Assembly: GCF_002865585.1 (NCBI RefSeq)
Contig: NZ_CP025581.1
Location: 62,001 to 126,000 of the forward strand
Length of the DNA stretch: 64,000 nt
Direction of reading: 5' to 3'
Origin: Nocardioides houyundeii
GTDB lineage: Bacteria; Actinomycetota; Actinomycetes; Propionibacteriales; Nocardioidaceae
Shown: positions 35,507 to 44,025 of the stretch, piece by piece
Layout: each line of letters starts with the position of its first letter
Numbering within the stretch: the first letter of the stretch is position 1
Made by a program: the position numbers and the translations under genes
The notes under the pieces: model-generated
Databases searched by the model: none
Seen by the model: only the letters and a program-made list of their open reading frames with translations
Told to the model about the DNA's origin: nothing

Positions 35507-36417
35507 GCGCCGAACGGGTCACCATCTACGAGGTCGGCCCCCGCGACGGCCTGCAGAACGAGAAGACCGTGGTCCCGACCGCGGTGAAGGCCGAGTTCGT
35601 CACCCGCCTGCTCGCCGCCGGCCTGCCGGTCGTCGAGGCGACCAGCTTCGTGCACCCCAGGTGGGTCCCGCAGCTCGCCGACGCCGCCGACCTGATGGGG
35701 CTGCTCGGTGACCAGCTGGGGGAGTCGGCCCGGGACCTGCCGGTGCTGGTGCCCAACGAGCGCGGCCTGGACCGGGCGCTCGAGCTGGGGCTCAAGCACA
35801 TCGCGGTCTTCGGCTCCGCCACCGAGACCTTCGCCCGCAAGAACCTCAACCGCGGCCTGGAGGACCAGTTCGCGATGTTCGAGCCGACCGTGCGCCGGGC
35901 CCGCGACGCCGGCCTGGACGTGCGGGCCTACGTCTCGATGTGCTTCGGGGACCCGTGGGAGGGCTCGGTCCCGGTCGACCAGGTCGTCTCGGTGGGCAAG
36001 CGCCTGTTCGACCTCGGCGCCAGCCAGCTGAGCCTGGGCGACACCATCGGGGTCGGCACCGCCGGCCACGTCAAGGAGCTGGTCGCGGCGTTCGTGGCGG
36101 CCGGGATGTCGGTGGACCAGCTCGCCATGCACTTCCACGACACCTACGGCCAGGCGCTGGCCAACGCCTTCTCGGCGCTCCAGGAGGGGATCACCACCTT
36201 CGACGCCAGCGCCGGCGGCCTGGGCGGCTGTCCCTACGCCAAGAGCGCCACCGGCAACCTGGCCACCGAGGACCTGGTCTGGATGCTGCACGGCCTCGGC
36301 ATCGAGACCGGGGTCGACCTGAACGCGGTGGTGGCGACCAGCGTGTGGATGGCCGAGCACCTGGGGCGCCCCAGCCCGTCCGCGGTGGTGCGGGCACTGG
36401 CACACTCACAGGAATGA
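35503..36417 (+). CDS. Hydroxymethylglutaryl-CoA lyase
   Basis: 304 residues. IYEVGPRDGLQNEKTVVPT holds the metal-binding Asp and DGLQNE motif; VVEATSFVHPRWVPQLADA is the family signature; DASAGGLGGCPYAKSATGN includes the catalytic Cys of the GLGGCPYA motif. It cleaves HMG-CoA to acetyl-CoA and acetoacetate, the final step of the leucine pathway begun by the two coupled subunits upstream. No methylglutaconyl-CoA hydratase or isovaleryl-CoA dehydrogenase is in the window, so those must be encoded elsewhere. Confidence 0.95.
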   Translation: MSAERVTIYEVGPRDGLQNEKTVVPTAVKAEFVTRLLAAGLPVVEATSFVHPRWVPQLADAADLMGLLGDQLGESARDLPVLVPNERGLDRALELGLKHIAVFGSATETFARKNLNRGLEDQFAMFEPTVRRARDAGLDVRAYVSMCFGDPWEGSVPVDQVVSVGKRLFDLGASQLSLGDTIGVGTAGHVKELVAAFVAAGMSVDQLAMHFHDTYGQALANAFSALQEGITTFDASAGGLGGCPYAKSATGNLATEDLVWMLHGLGIETGVDLNAVVATSVWMAEHLGRPSPSAVVRALAHSQE

Positions 36418-36451
36418 GACCCAGCGCCATGAGACTGGCACAATCCCCGGC

Positions 36452-37534
36452 ATGAGTCGGGTCGTCTACCTGCACATCGGTGCCCCCAAGACGGGCACCA
36501 CCTACCTGCAGGACAGGTTGGCCCGCAACGTCTCGACGCTGGCCGAGCACGGGGTCACCATCCCCACCAAGAACCGGTTCGTCCCCGCGGACCTGTTCCA
36601 CTTCCGTGCCGCGCTCGACCTGCTCGAGCAGGACTGGGGCGGGGCTCCCGGGCACGCCAACGGCGCCTGGGACGCCATGGTCCGCCGGGTACGCCGCGCC
36701 TCGGGCCCCGTGGTGATCAGCCACGAGATCCTCGCGCCCGCGCCGGCGGACAAGATCGCCAAGGTGATGAACGACCTGGCCGGCTGCGAGGTGCACATCG
36801 TGTACTCCGCGCGCGACCTGGGACGCCAGCTGCCCGCCGCCTGGCAGGAGAGCATCAAGCAGGGCCGCAAGTGGAGCTTCAAGCGCTTCCTGACCAAGGT
36901 GGAGCGCGGCGAGACCTGGTTCCGCAAGGCGTTGGACCTGCCCCAGGTGCTCAACAACTGGGCCGCCAAGCTGCCGCCGGAGCAGGTGCACGTCGTCACC
37001 GTCCCGCACGACCGCGCCGGCAACCTGCTCTGGCAGCGCTTCTCCACCGCGTTCGGCATCGACCCGTCCTGGGCGCCGCTGGACAGCGAGCGGTCCAACC
37101 CCTCGCTGGGCGTCGCCGAGACCATGCTGATCCGCAAGCTCAACCGTCGCCTGGAGCTGGGCGTGCGCCGGGAGGCGACGTACGACGCCCTAATCCGGGA
37201 GATGCTCGCCGAGGGCGAGCTCGTCAACCGGCCCTCGGTGCCGGTGACGCTGCCTCCCGAGCACTACGACTGGGCGGAGGACCAGGCCGAGCTGTGGATC
37301 GACTGGATCCAGGGCAGCGGCGTGAACGTGGTCGGCGACGTCGCCGACCTGCGCCCCCGGCGCCCGGCCCCGGACACCCCCTGGACCGACCCGGACAAGG
37401 TGCGGGCCCGGCCCCAGCTCTCCGCGGCGATGGACGCGCTCGCCGCGATGACCCGCGAGGCCGCCTCCCGCGCCGAGCCCGGCGGCCTGACCCGCGTGGT
37501 CCGCGACAGGGCCCAGCAGCTCCGCAGCCGATGA
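36452..37534 (+). CDS. PAPS-dependent sulfotransferase-like protein (1)
   Basis: 360 residues. The N-terminal YLHIGAPKTGTTYLQDRLA is the PAPS-binding P-loop of sulfotransferases. VVISHEILAP, the helix YSARDLGRQLPAAWQESIKQG (the 3-prime phosphate-binding R-D-L-x-R region) and VHVVTVPHDRAGNLLWQRF follow in family order. It should transfer sulfate to a sugar or lipid. CACAAT lies 7 nt before the ATG. Its stop overlaps the next gene (ATGA). The acceptor may be a surface glycan, but the glycan locus lies on the other side of the MCC operon. Confidence 0.85.
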   Translation: MSRVVYLHIGAPKTGTTYLQDRLARNVSTLAEHGVTIPTKNRFVPADLFHFRAALDLLEQDWGGAPGHANGAWDAMVRRVRRASGPVVISHEILAPAPADKIAKVMNDLAGCEVHIVYSARDLGRQLPAAWQESIKQGRKWSFKRFLTKVERGETWFRKALDLPQVLNNWAAKLPPEQVHVVTVPHDRAGNLLWQRFSTAFGIDPSWAPLDSERSNPSLGVAETMLIRKLNRRLELGVRREATYDALIREMLAEGELVNRPSVPVTLPPEHYDWAEDQAELWIDWIQGSGVNVVGDVADLRPRRPAPDTPWTDPDKVRARPQLSAAMDALAAMTREAASRAEPGGLTRVVRDRAQQLRSR

Positions 37535-38706
37535 GCAGCCTCGGCGCCGACAGCGCTCCCCAGGACCCCTGGGCCGGTGCGGTGACCGGTCTCGACCGGG
37601 CCTGGGGCTGGGTGCGGCACCTGCTGGACGGCGGCAGCACCGAGTGGGCGCAGTGGACCCGGCCCGGGGCCCCGCTGGGCCGGGTGGTGCCCGGCGCCCA
37701 GCAGCTGGAGCTGCTGCGCCGCCTCAACGAGACCAGCGCCGGCCTCGCCCCCGGCCACACCGTGCCGGCCACCCTGGCCCGCCGGGTGCTGGAGGCCAGC
37801 GCGCCGGGCCGCGGCCGACCCGACCTCGAGCTCGTCGGCGCCGCCCGCGACTCCCGCTTCGGAGCGCGACCGGTGGACCCCTCGACCCTGGACGAGGAGG
37901 AGCTGCTCCGCGTCGCCGGCTACCTGCTGGCCCAGGACCTGGTCGCCCTCGGCCCGGTGCCGCGGCGGCCCGACGCGTTGCCCCGGCCCTGGCGGCGCCG
38001 CTACCGGCTGGTCGGCGATCCCCTGATCAGCGACCCCCTGCGCCGCGAGCTGGTGGCCCGGGGCCGCGGTCCCCGGCCCGGCGGACTGATCGTCATCGTC
38101 GGCACCGACCTGGACCGGATGCTCGCCGACGCCTGGACCGCCCGCTGCTTCGACCACGCGATCGGGTCGTGGCCGGAGTGGGTGGAGACCTGGCACCAGC
38201 GCGGCCAGGTCCCGCCGCGGGTCGACCTGCCGCGGATCGCCCGCACCTGGACCGAACGCCGCGGCCCCGGCCCCGTGCACGTGGTGACCGACCCCGCGCT
38301 GCTGCCGGACCTGCTCGGCGTACGACGGCTCCAGGTGCCGCCGCGGCCCGGCCTGGCCGCCGCCGAGCTGGCCCGCCGGCTGGCCGCGGTGCTCGGGCTG
38401 ATGGTCACCCCGGCCCGGCGCACCGAGCTGCTGGTCGACGGCCTGCTGCCGCGACTGCCGCAGTGGACCCTGGACGCGGGCCTGCCCGCGGTCCCCGACG
38501 AGCGCCGCGACTGGGTGGAGCGCCGCGCCCGTCGGATGGCGCGGCAGCTGGCGCGCGCCGGCCACCCGGTGCTGCCCGCTGCGGCGCTCGTCACGGGACC
38601 CGTCACGGGACCCGTCACGGGACCCGTCACGGGGCCGGACGCCGGAGACGGCGTACTCTCCCTGGCGATGCAGATGCTGCTGGGCGGCTGGAGGGAACAG
38701 CGGTGA
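37531..38706 (+). CDS. Sulfotransferase-related protein lacking the P-loop
   Basis: 391 residues, start overlapping the first sulfotransferase stop and stop overlapping the second one's start. No HIGxPKTGTT P-loop is present. However, VIVGTDLDRMLADAWTARCFDHAIGSW-like residues, followed by PVHVVTDPALLPDLLGV, match in order the RDLxRQLPAAW helix and VHVVTVP strand of the neighbours. It therefore looks like a degenerate paralogue whose N-terminal 130 residues were replaced by a helical region. It may be a structural partner of the flanking enzymes. A VTGP repeat near the C-terminus is probably flexible. Confidence 0.6.
   Translation: MSSLGADSAPQDPWAGAVTGLDRAWGWVRHLLDGGSTEWAQWTRPGAPLGRVVPGAQQLELLRRLNETSAGLAPGHTVPATLARRVLEASAPGRGRPDLELVGAARDSRFGARPVDPSTLDEEELLRVAGYLLAQDLVALGPVPRRPDALPRPWRRRYRLVGDPLISDPLRRELVARGRGPRPGGLIVIVGTDLDRMLADAWTARCFDHAIGSWPEWVETWHQRGQVPPRVDLPRIARTWTERRGPGPVHVVTDPALLPDLLGVRRLQVPPRPGLAAAELARRLAAVLGLMVTPARRTELLVDGLLPRLPQWTLDAGLPAVPDERRDWVERRARRMARQLARAGHPVLPAAALVTGPVTGPVTGPVTGPDAGDGVLSLAMQMLLGGWREQR
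38590..38637 (+). repeat. 12-bp tandem repeat encoding (VTGP)4
   Basis: Four 12-bp units of the form GTCACGGGACCC, the last with two changes, encode VTGPVTGPVTGPVTGP in the sulfotransferase-related protein. In-frame copy-number change is possible. Confidence 0.9.
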
Positions 38707-39977
38707 CAGGCTCGACCGGGGCGGGCCCGACAGGTCCGGGTGCGCGCAAGCGGATCCTGGTGCACGTCGGAACCCCCAAGACCGGCACCTCGCACCTGCA
38801 GGACGTGCTCTTCCGCAACCGGCAGCGGCTCGCCGAGCACCACATCTCCTACCCGGCGGACCGGTTCGACGCCCACTTCCTGGCGGCGCTGGACCTGATG
38901 AAGCTCAACTGGGGCGGTCTCGAGCTCGAGGCCGTGGGCGCCTGGGACCGGCTCGCGGAGCAGGTGCGCGCCTGGCCGGGCACCTCGATCATCAGCCACG
39001 AGATCCTCGCCACCGCCTCCCGGATGCAGGTCGACCGGGCGCTCACCTCGCTGACCGGCGCCGGGCCCGACGGGCTCGCGGGCAGCGACGTCGAGGTGCA
39101 CCTGGTGCTCTCGGTCCGGGACCTGGTGCGGCAGATCCCCGCCGAGTGGCAGGAGAACGTCAAGCACCGCAGCGTGATCAGCTACGAGAAGTTCCTCCAG
39201 CAGATCAGCGACCCGGAGCGCGACAGCCGGATCGGCACCTGGTTCTGGGGGGTGCAGGAGATCCCCGACATCATCAACCGGTGGGGCGCCGACATCCCGC
39301 CCGAGCGCATCCACCTGGTCACGGTGCCGGCACCGGGTGCCCCCCGGGACGAGCTGTGGCAGCGGTTCAGCCGGGCCTTCGGCCTCGACGGGCTCGACCT
39401 GGACCTGACCGCCGAGCGGGCCAACCCGTCGCTGGGGGTGCCCGAGACGGCCCTGGTGCGGCGGATCAACCGGCGCGTGGTGAAGGAGGTCGAGCCGGCG
39501 GACTACCGTCCGCTGGTCCGCGAGCTGCTGGCCCACCAGACGCTCTCGCGGCGCCGGCGCTCGGACCGGCTCCGCCTGCCCCCGACGCTGCACGCCTGGG
39601 CCCAGGAGGTCTCCGCGACCTGGATCGCCGAGATCGAGGACCGGGGGTACGACGTGGTGGGCGACCTCGCCGACCTGGTCGGCGCGCCCGCCTCAGACAG
39701 CTGGTCGGACCCGGATCGGCCGGAGGAGGCCGAGGTGGCCGACGCCGCGGTCGACGCCATCGGCGCCCTGCTGCTGGAGGCCGCGCGGCTGCGGGCCGCC
39801 GAGGCGCACCTGGCCTCCGAGCTCGACCACACCCGCGCCGCGCTGGAGCGCTCCTACCTGCGACCGACGTACCGGCTGCGGGAGAAGCTGGTGCACGGCC
39901 TGGAGCACACCGGGTCGGGCCGGGCGGCGCTGACGGTCTATCGCCGGCTGCGCGGCAGGAGCTCGCGGTCGGCGTAG
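38703..39977 (+). CDS. PAPS-dependent sulfotransferase-like protein (2)
   Basis: 424 residues, GTG overlapping the upstream stop. ILVHVGTPKTGTSHLQDVLF is the PAPS P-loop; SIISHEILATAS, LSVRDLVRQIPAEWQENVKH and IHLVTVPAPGAPRDELWQRF match the first sulfotransferase in order. A C-terminal extension of about 60 residues with AEAHLASELDHTRAALERSYLRPTYRL-like sequence is probably a short coiled coil. The last 40 bp overlap the convergent EcsC-family gene. Probable cytoplasmic or membrane-associated sulfation of a glycan or lipid. Confidence 0.85.
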   Translation: MTGSTGAGPTGPGARKRILVHVGTPKTGTSHLQDVLFRNRQRLAEHHISYPADRFDAHFLAALDLMKLNWGGLELEAVGAWDRLAEQVRAWPGTSIISHEILATASRMQVDRALTSLTGAGPDGLAGSDVEVHLVLSVRDLVRQIPAEWQENVKHRSVISYEKFLQQISDPERDSRIGTWFWGVQEIPDIINRWGADIPPERIHLVTVPAPGAPRDELWQRFSRAFGLDGLDLDLTAERANPSLGVPETALVRRINRRVVKEVEPADYRPLVRELLAHQTLSRRRRSDRLRLPPTLHAWAQEVSATWIAEIEDRGYDVVGDLADLVGAPASDSWSDPDRPEEAEVADAAVDAIGALLLEAARLRAAEAHLASELDHTRAALERSYLRPTYRLREKLVHGLEHTGSGRAALTVYRRLRGRSSRSA

Positions 39978-40618
39978 CGCCCCGCCCGCCAGGTGGAGTA
40001 GCCGTCGGCGCCGGCACCCACCACGCCACCGACGACGGGGATCCGGCGTCCGACCATGGTGGCGAGCCGCTTGCCGGCGACCTTGGAGATCAGGAACGTC
40101 GCGACCTCACCGGCCAGCACGACTGCCAGCGTCTCGTCGAGGACCGGGGCGGTGGCCATCGCCATCGGGGTGCCGGGCAGCTTCTTGTTCTTGATCAGGC
40201 CGTTGACCTGCTCCTCGCCCAGCATGGTGGCCAGCACCGCGTTGCGCACCCGCGGGTTGTCGAGGTCGTGGCCCTTGAGATGGGCGATCCCGGCGATCAT
40301 CCGGCACTGGATCAGCGCCAGACCCGTGATGTTGGCCGGGAGGGCCACCGCGAGGGTGACCAGGCCGCCGAGGTTGGTGGCGAACCCCTGGCCACCGGCC
40401 AGCCGGACGTTGTTCTCGATCACCTCGTGGATGGCGCGCTCGACGTTGCCCTTCTGCTCGGCCAGCTGCTTCTCCGCGGCCGCGGCGGCGGCCGGCAGCG
40501 GGCCGATGCCGTCGACCGCGCGGTTGAACGCCTCCAGCACCGCTCGCGAGGTGACGTTGGGTGCGAGCTGGCCGATCTTGGGGGCGAGCTGGCGCCCGAA
40601 GGACGAAGTGAGACCCAT
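39938..40618 (-). CDS. EcsC-family protein
   Basis: 226 residues. The Ala-rich AFNRAVDGIGPLPAA, GGLVTLAVALPANITGLALIQCRMIAGIAHLKGHDL and IPVVGGVVGAGADGYSTWRAGRYA are typical of the EcsC family, peripheral membrane or helical proteins of uncertain role, first seen beside the EcsAB exporter of Bacillus. TAGGCT ends 6 nt before the ATG, so it is probably leaderless. Its 3-prime end overlaps the convergent sulfotransferase gene by 40 bp. Confidence 0.82.
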   Translation of the reverse strand: MGLTSSFGRQLAPKIGQLAPNVTSRAVLEAFNRAVDGIGPLPAAAAAAEKQLAEQKGNVERAIHEVIENNVRLAGGQGFATNLGGLVTLAVALPANITGLALIQCRMIAGIAHLKGHDLDNPRVRNAVLATMLGEEQVNGLIKNKKLPGTPMAMATAPVLDETLAVVLAGEVATFLISKVAGKRLATMVGRRIPVVGGVVGAGADGYSTWRAGRYADRELLPRSRR

Positions 40619-40664
40619 GCGGCCAGCCTAGGGGGCGGGTGGGAAGGGGGGATACCGTGACGGA

Positions 40665-41384
40665 GTGCCCGTGGAACCTCCAGCCTCGTCGTGGGGCTTC
40701 GACGACCTGGCTGACCTGGACCCCGCCGACGATCTGGTGGCGATCGGTGCCGACCTGCGACCCGGCACGCTGCTGGCCGCCTACCGACGCGGGCTGTTCC
40801 CGATGCCCTCCGGCGACGCGCACACCCCGCCGTACTGGTTCTTCCCGGTCCGCCGGGCCGTCCTCCCGCTGGAGGCGATGGTGGTCTCCCGATCGTTGCG
40901 GCGCTCCGCGCGCACCATGGAGATCCGGGTGGACACCGCCTTCGACGAGGTGATCGCGGCCTGCGGCGACCCCCGCCGCCCGGACGGCTGGATCGACGAG
41001 GGCGTCGTCGCGGGCTACCAGCAGCTGCACGAGCTCGGCTGGGCGCACTCCGTCGAGGCGTGGCGGGACGGGGAGCTGGTAGGCGGGCTGTACGGCGTCG
41101 CGATCGGCGGCCTCTTCGCCGGCGAGTCGATGTTCCACCGGGCCACCGACGCCTCGAAGGTGGCGCTGCTGGGCCTGGTCTCGCTGCTGCGGGACGAGCA
41201 CGCGGACTGTCGGCTGCTCGACGTGCAGTGGCGCACCGACCACCTGGCCTCGCTCGGGGTGGTCGAGCTGACGCGCCGCGAGTACGCCGCCCGGCTCACC
41301 GAGGCGCTCGCGGTGCCCCTGCCCCGCGCCTTCGACGGCGACGCAGGCCCGCTCATGGGCCGCTCGGCGGGACCGGGAGAGTGA
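40665..41384 (+). CDS. aat: Leucyl/phenylalanyl-tRNA--protein transferase
   Basis: 239 residues. DLVAIGADLRPGTLLAAYRRGLFPMP, the WFFPVRRAVLPLE stretch, WIDEGVVAGYQQLHELGWAHSVEAW, and FAGESMFHRATDASKVAL are the conserved blocks of Aat. It adds Leu or Phe to N-terminal Arg/Lys of proteins, marking them for ClpSP degradation. The GTG start lies 6 nt after TACCGT, a leaderless-type promoter. The EcsC-family gene is divergent, 46 nt away. Confidence 0.95.
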   Translation: MPVEPPASSWGFDDLADLDPADDLVAIGADLRPGTLLAAYRRGLFPMPSGDAHTPPYWFFPVRRAVLPLEAMVVSRSLRRSARTMEIRVDTAFDEVIAACGDPRRPDGWIDEGVVAGYQQLHELGWAHSVEAWRDGELVGGLYGVAIGGLFAGESMFHRATDASKVALLGLVSLLRDEHADCRLLDVQWRTDHLASLGVVELTRREYAARLTEALAVPLPRAFDGDAGPLMGRSAGPGE

Positions 41385-41448
41385 GAGCTGTCCCATTTCC
41401 GGGGGGTGGCGCTGCGGAGGTCGACCCCGATGGGGCACTCTTTGCTCC

Positions 41449-41895
41449 ATGAGGTATGTCGCGGGGGCGGTGGGTCTGCTGCTGGTCGGCGGGCTGGCCC
41501 TGGGGTGCGGGGAGTCCGAGGACGACACGCCGGAGCCGACGACCAAGGAGCGCCACTGCTCGGCGTACCAGTCGTTCTTCTCCGAGCGCGCCAGTCACGG
41601 CTCGGACGCCTCCGACGCCGAGGTGGTCGCCACCCTGAAGGGCTGGGGCGAGGACCTGGAGGAGATCGGCGCTCCCGAGGACATGACCGAGGACGCGAAG
41701 GCGGGCCACGACATCTGGGTCGACCTGATCGGCCAGGTGCGCGACGACGCCAACCAGTCCGAGGTGGTGGCCCTGGAGGCCGGCCTGTCGGGCAAGCAGG
41801 TGGCCGAGGTGGAGGAGTTCTTCGCCTACAACGACTCCGAGTGCCTCTCGGCCTCCTCCGGTCCCACGGACCAGCCCAGCGATCCGACAGACTGA
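41449..41895 (+). CDS. Small acidic lipoprotein
   Basis: 148 residues. MRYVAGAVGLLLVGGLALGC is a clear lipoprotein signal with lipobox LALGC, followed by an acidic, largely helical domain containing one further Cys (CSAYQSF) and SECLSAS. I recognise no family. It ends 4 nt before the convergent DNA glycosylase stop. Likely anchored on the outer face of the membrane, role unknown. Confidence 0.8.
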   Translation: MRYVAGAVGLLLVGGLALGCGESEDDTPEPTTKERHCSAYQSFFSERASHGSDASDAEVVATLKGWGEDLEEIGAPEDMTEDAKAGHDIWVDLIGQVRDDANQSEVVALEAGLSGKQVAEVEEFFAYNDSECLSASSGPTDQPSDPTD

Positions 41896-41899
41896 GCCC

Positions 41900-42781
41900 T
41901 CACTTCAGCAGCTTGGACATCCGGCGGTCGGCCAACGGCTTGCCGCCGGTCTGACAGGTCGCGCAGTACTGCAGGCTGGAGTCGGCGAAGCTCACCTCGC
42001 GCACCGTGTCGCCGCAGACGGGGCACGGCTGCCCGGTCCGGCCGTGCACCGCGAGGTGCGACTTCTTCTCGCCCTTCAGCTCGGCGGCCGCGAGCCCGCT
42101 GCTGCGGGTCACCGCGTCACCGAGGGTGATCCGGATGGCGTCGTGCAGCACCATCAGCTCGTCGTCGTCCAGGCTGCTGGCGGGCTTGAAGGGGGACATT
42201 CGGGCGGCGTGCAGGATCTCGTCGGAGTAGGCGTTGCCGATCCCGGCGATGGTCCCCTGGTGGCGCATCACGCCCTTGAGCTGGGCGCGCCCGGCGGCGG
42301 TGAGGATCTCGCGCAGCCGCTCGGGCGTGAAGTCGTCGGCGAGCGGATCGGGTCCGAGCCGGGCGATGCCCTCGACGTCGGCAGGATCCCGCACGACGTA
42401 GACCGCCAGGCTCTTCTTGGTGCCCGCCTCGGTGACGTCCAGGCCGGCGGTGTGACCGGCCTCGTCCTCGTCGAGGTGGATGCGCAGCGCGAGGGGGTTC
42501 TTGGCATTGGGCTTGGCCGGCAGCGCGGGCACCTCCTCGCGCCACCGGATCCAGCCGGCGCGAGCCAGGTGGATCACCAGGTGCAGGCCGGAGGCCTCGA
42601 TGTCGAGGAACTTGCCGTGCCGTCCCACCCGCTCCACCAGGGTGCCGTGCAGGGCCGTCAGCGGCGGGTCGAAGGTCTTCAGGGCGTTGAACGCCGTGAG
42701 GTCGACGCGGGTGATCGGCCGGTCTCGGAGTCGGCGGTCGAGGTCCTGGGCGAGAGCCTCGACCTCGGGCAGCTCGGGCAT
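41900..42781 (-). CDS. Fpg/Nei-family DNA glycosylase/AP lyase
   Basis: 293 residues. The N-terminus MPELPEVEALAQDL carries catalytic Pro2 and Glu3. GTIAGIGNAYSDEILHAARMSPF is the helix-two-turn-helix. The C-terminal zinc finger is C-x2-C-x16-C-x2-C (CPVC ... CATCQTGGK). It removes oxidised bases and cleaves the abasic site. The ATG follows TACACT by 6 nt, indicating a leaderless mRNA, and discards an 84-residue N-terminal extension that would bury the catalytic Pro. Confidence 0.94.
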   Translation of the reverse strand: MPELPEVEALAQDLDRRLRDRPITRVDLTAFNALKTFDPPLTALHGTLVERVGRHGKFLDIEASGLHLVIHLARAGWIRWREEVPALPAKPNAKNPLALRIHLDEDEAGHTAGLDVTEAGTKKSLAVYVVRDPADVEGIARLGPDPLADDFTPERLREILTAAGRAQLKGVMRHQGTIAGIGNAYSDEILHAARMSPFKPASSLDDDELMVLHDAIRITLGDAVTRSSGLAAAELKGEKKSHLAVHGRTGQPCPVCGDTVREVSFADSSLQYCATCQTGGKPLADRRMSKLLK

Positions 42782-42810
42782 GTGGTGAGTGTAGGACCGG
42801 GGTGGGGCGG

Positions 42811-43887
42811 CTAGCCGCTCTCCTGGGAGGAGGTCCCGCTCTCCAAGATGCTCACGATCGAGTAGAGCGAGAAGCAGATGGCGCCCAGGCCGGCCAGCAC
42901 GTGCGCGGCGATGAACACGTTGCTGTCGCTGATCGCGGCCTGGAAGACGAACGAGGAGAGGAACAGGCAGGACAGTGCGGTGAGCACCGGGATCAGCGGC
43001 ACCCGGTTGGCCAAGGCGAAGGTACGGCGCCACACCAGCGCGAGCAGTCCGATCTTGCTGAGGATGCTGAAGCAGACGAGTCCCAGGCCGATCATCACGA
43101 AGCCGGGGGTCTGGTAGTAGGGCTGGCGGTCCAGGACGAGCAGCACGATCCCCCAGACCATGCTGATGGTGCCCATCGCGATCGTCAGCCAGGGCCAGAT
43201 CATCCGGTCCCGAGCGGTGTAGGCGTTCTGCACCTGCCGCAGGATGCTGAGCACCAGACCGATCAGGCAGGTGCAGATCATCGCCACCCCGGCCACCACG
43301 TGCGCCACGGTGAAGCGTCCCGGGGTCGTGGCCTGCACCAGGTTCACGATCACCACGACCCAGGCCGCCGCCGCGAGCAGCACCGGGATGGCGCTGAGCA
43401 CCAGCACCGCGGACCGCCCGAAGGCGCCGTCAGGCGGCTGGTGGTCCCCCTCCGGCCTCGCCGAGTTCGCCGGGATCAGCGAGAACTTCGTCGACGCCGT
43501 GGCGACGGTGGCCACGCACCCGCTGATCAGGCCCAGGCTGAACACCACGTGCCCGGCGACGTACTCCTCGTTGAGCCCGGCGCTCGGGGCGCCCGCGAAG
43601 AGCCAGACGCCGTACGCCGCGGTGCCGATGGCGGTGAGGTAGCCCAGCGTGGGGTAGAGCACCCGGTCGAGGGCGTTGAAGCGCTTGATCAGCTGCCTGA
43701 TGATGGTGGCCGCCGTGCAGAACAGGCACAGGCAGATGGCGCCCAGGAAGGTGACCACGCGGCCTGCCACGAAGTTGCCCGGGGTGTCCTCGGCGTTCCA
43801 GACGTAGAGCCCGAGCCCGACGCAGACGCCCATCATGGCGAGCGGGATCGCGCGGAAGAGAAGACTGATCCAGTAGTTCACGTTCAC
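42811..43887 (-). CDS. Polytopic membrane protein with internal repeats (possibly DUF2776)
   Basis: 358 residues with about ten membrane helices. A helical unit recurs four times: NFVAGRVVTFLGAICLCLF, YVAGHVVFSLGLISGCV, VAHVVAGVAMICTCLIG and FIAAHVLAGLGAICFSLY. The pattern xAxHVxxGLGxIC at 80-100 residue spacing points to internal duplication. I think of the DUF2776 family but cannot confirm it. The His/Cys placement in each unit could bind metal or heme. It is divergent from the ATPase gene. Confidence 0.7.
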   Translation of the reverse strand: MNVNYWISLLFRAIPLAMMGVCVGLGLYVWNAEDTPGNFVAGRVVTFLGAICLCLFCTAATIIRQLIKRFNALDRVLYPTLGYLTAIGTAAYGVWLFAGAPSAGLNEEYVAGHVVFSLGLISGCVATVATASTKFSLIPANSARPEGDHQPPDGAFGRSAVLVLSAIPVLLAAAAWVVVIVNLVQATTPGRFTVAHVVAGVAMICTCLIGLVLSILRQVQNAYTARDRMIWPWLTIAMGTISMVWGIVLLVLDRQPYYQTPGFVMIGLGLVCFSILSKIGLLALVWRRTFALANRVPLIPVLTALSCLFLSSFVFQAAISDSNVFIAAHVLAGLGAICFSLYSIVSILESGTSSQESG

Positions 43888-43984
43888 GACCCCGCTAGTG
43901 CCGGCGTCCGGGCGAGGAGGTCACCGGACAGTTCAGTAGAGCATGGGAGGGATCGGGCGACCAGGGTTCGAGGACTCGCTTGCC

Positions 43985-44019
43985 CAATCTAGGCATCGGG
44001 CTAGATTGCCGGATACCTT
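43985..44019 (+). promoter_or_regulatory. Perfect palindrome abutting the ATPase -10 (candidate operator)
   Basis: CAATCTAG (43985-43992) and CTAGATTG (44001-44008) are perfect inverted 8-mers around an 8-nt spacer. TACCTT (44014-44019) follows and ends 6 nt before the GTG at 44026, so the palindrome spans about -41 to -18 of a leaderless start. Confidence 0.6.
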
Positions 44020-44025
44020 CTCATC

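Noticed and set aside
43955..43980. tRNA-like GGTTCGAGGA on the plus strand
   Set aside because: Flanks do not pair into a T-arm or acceptor stem.
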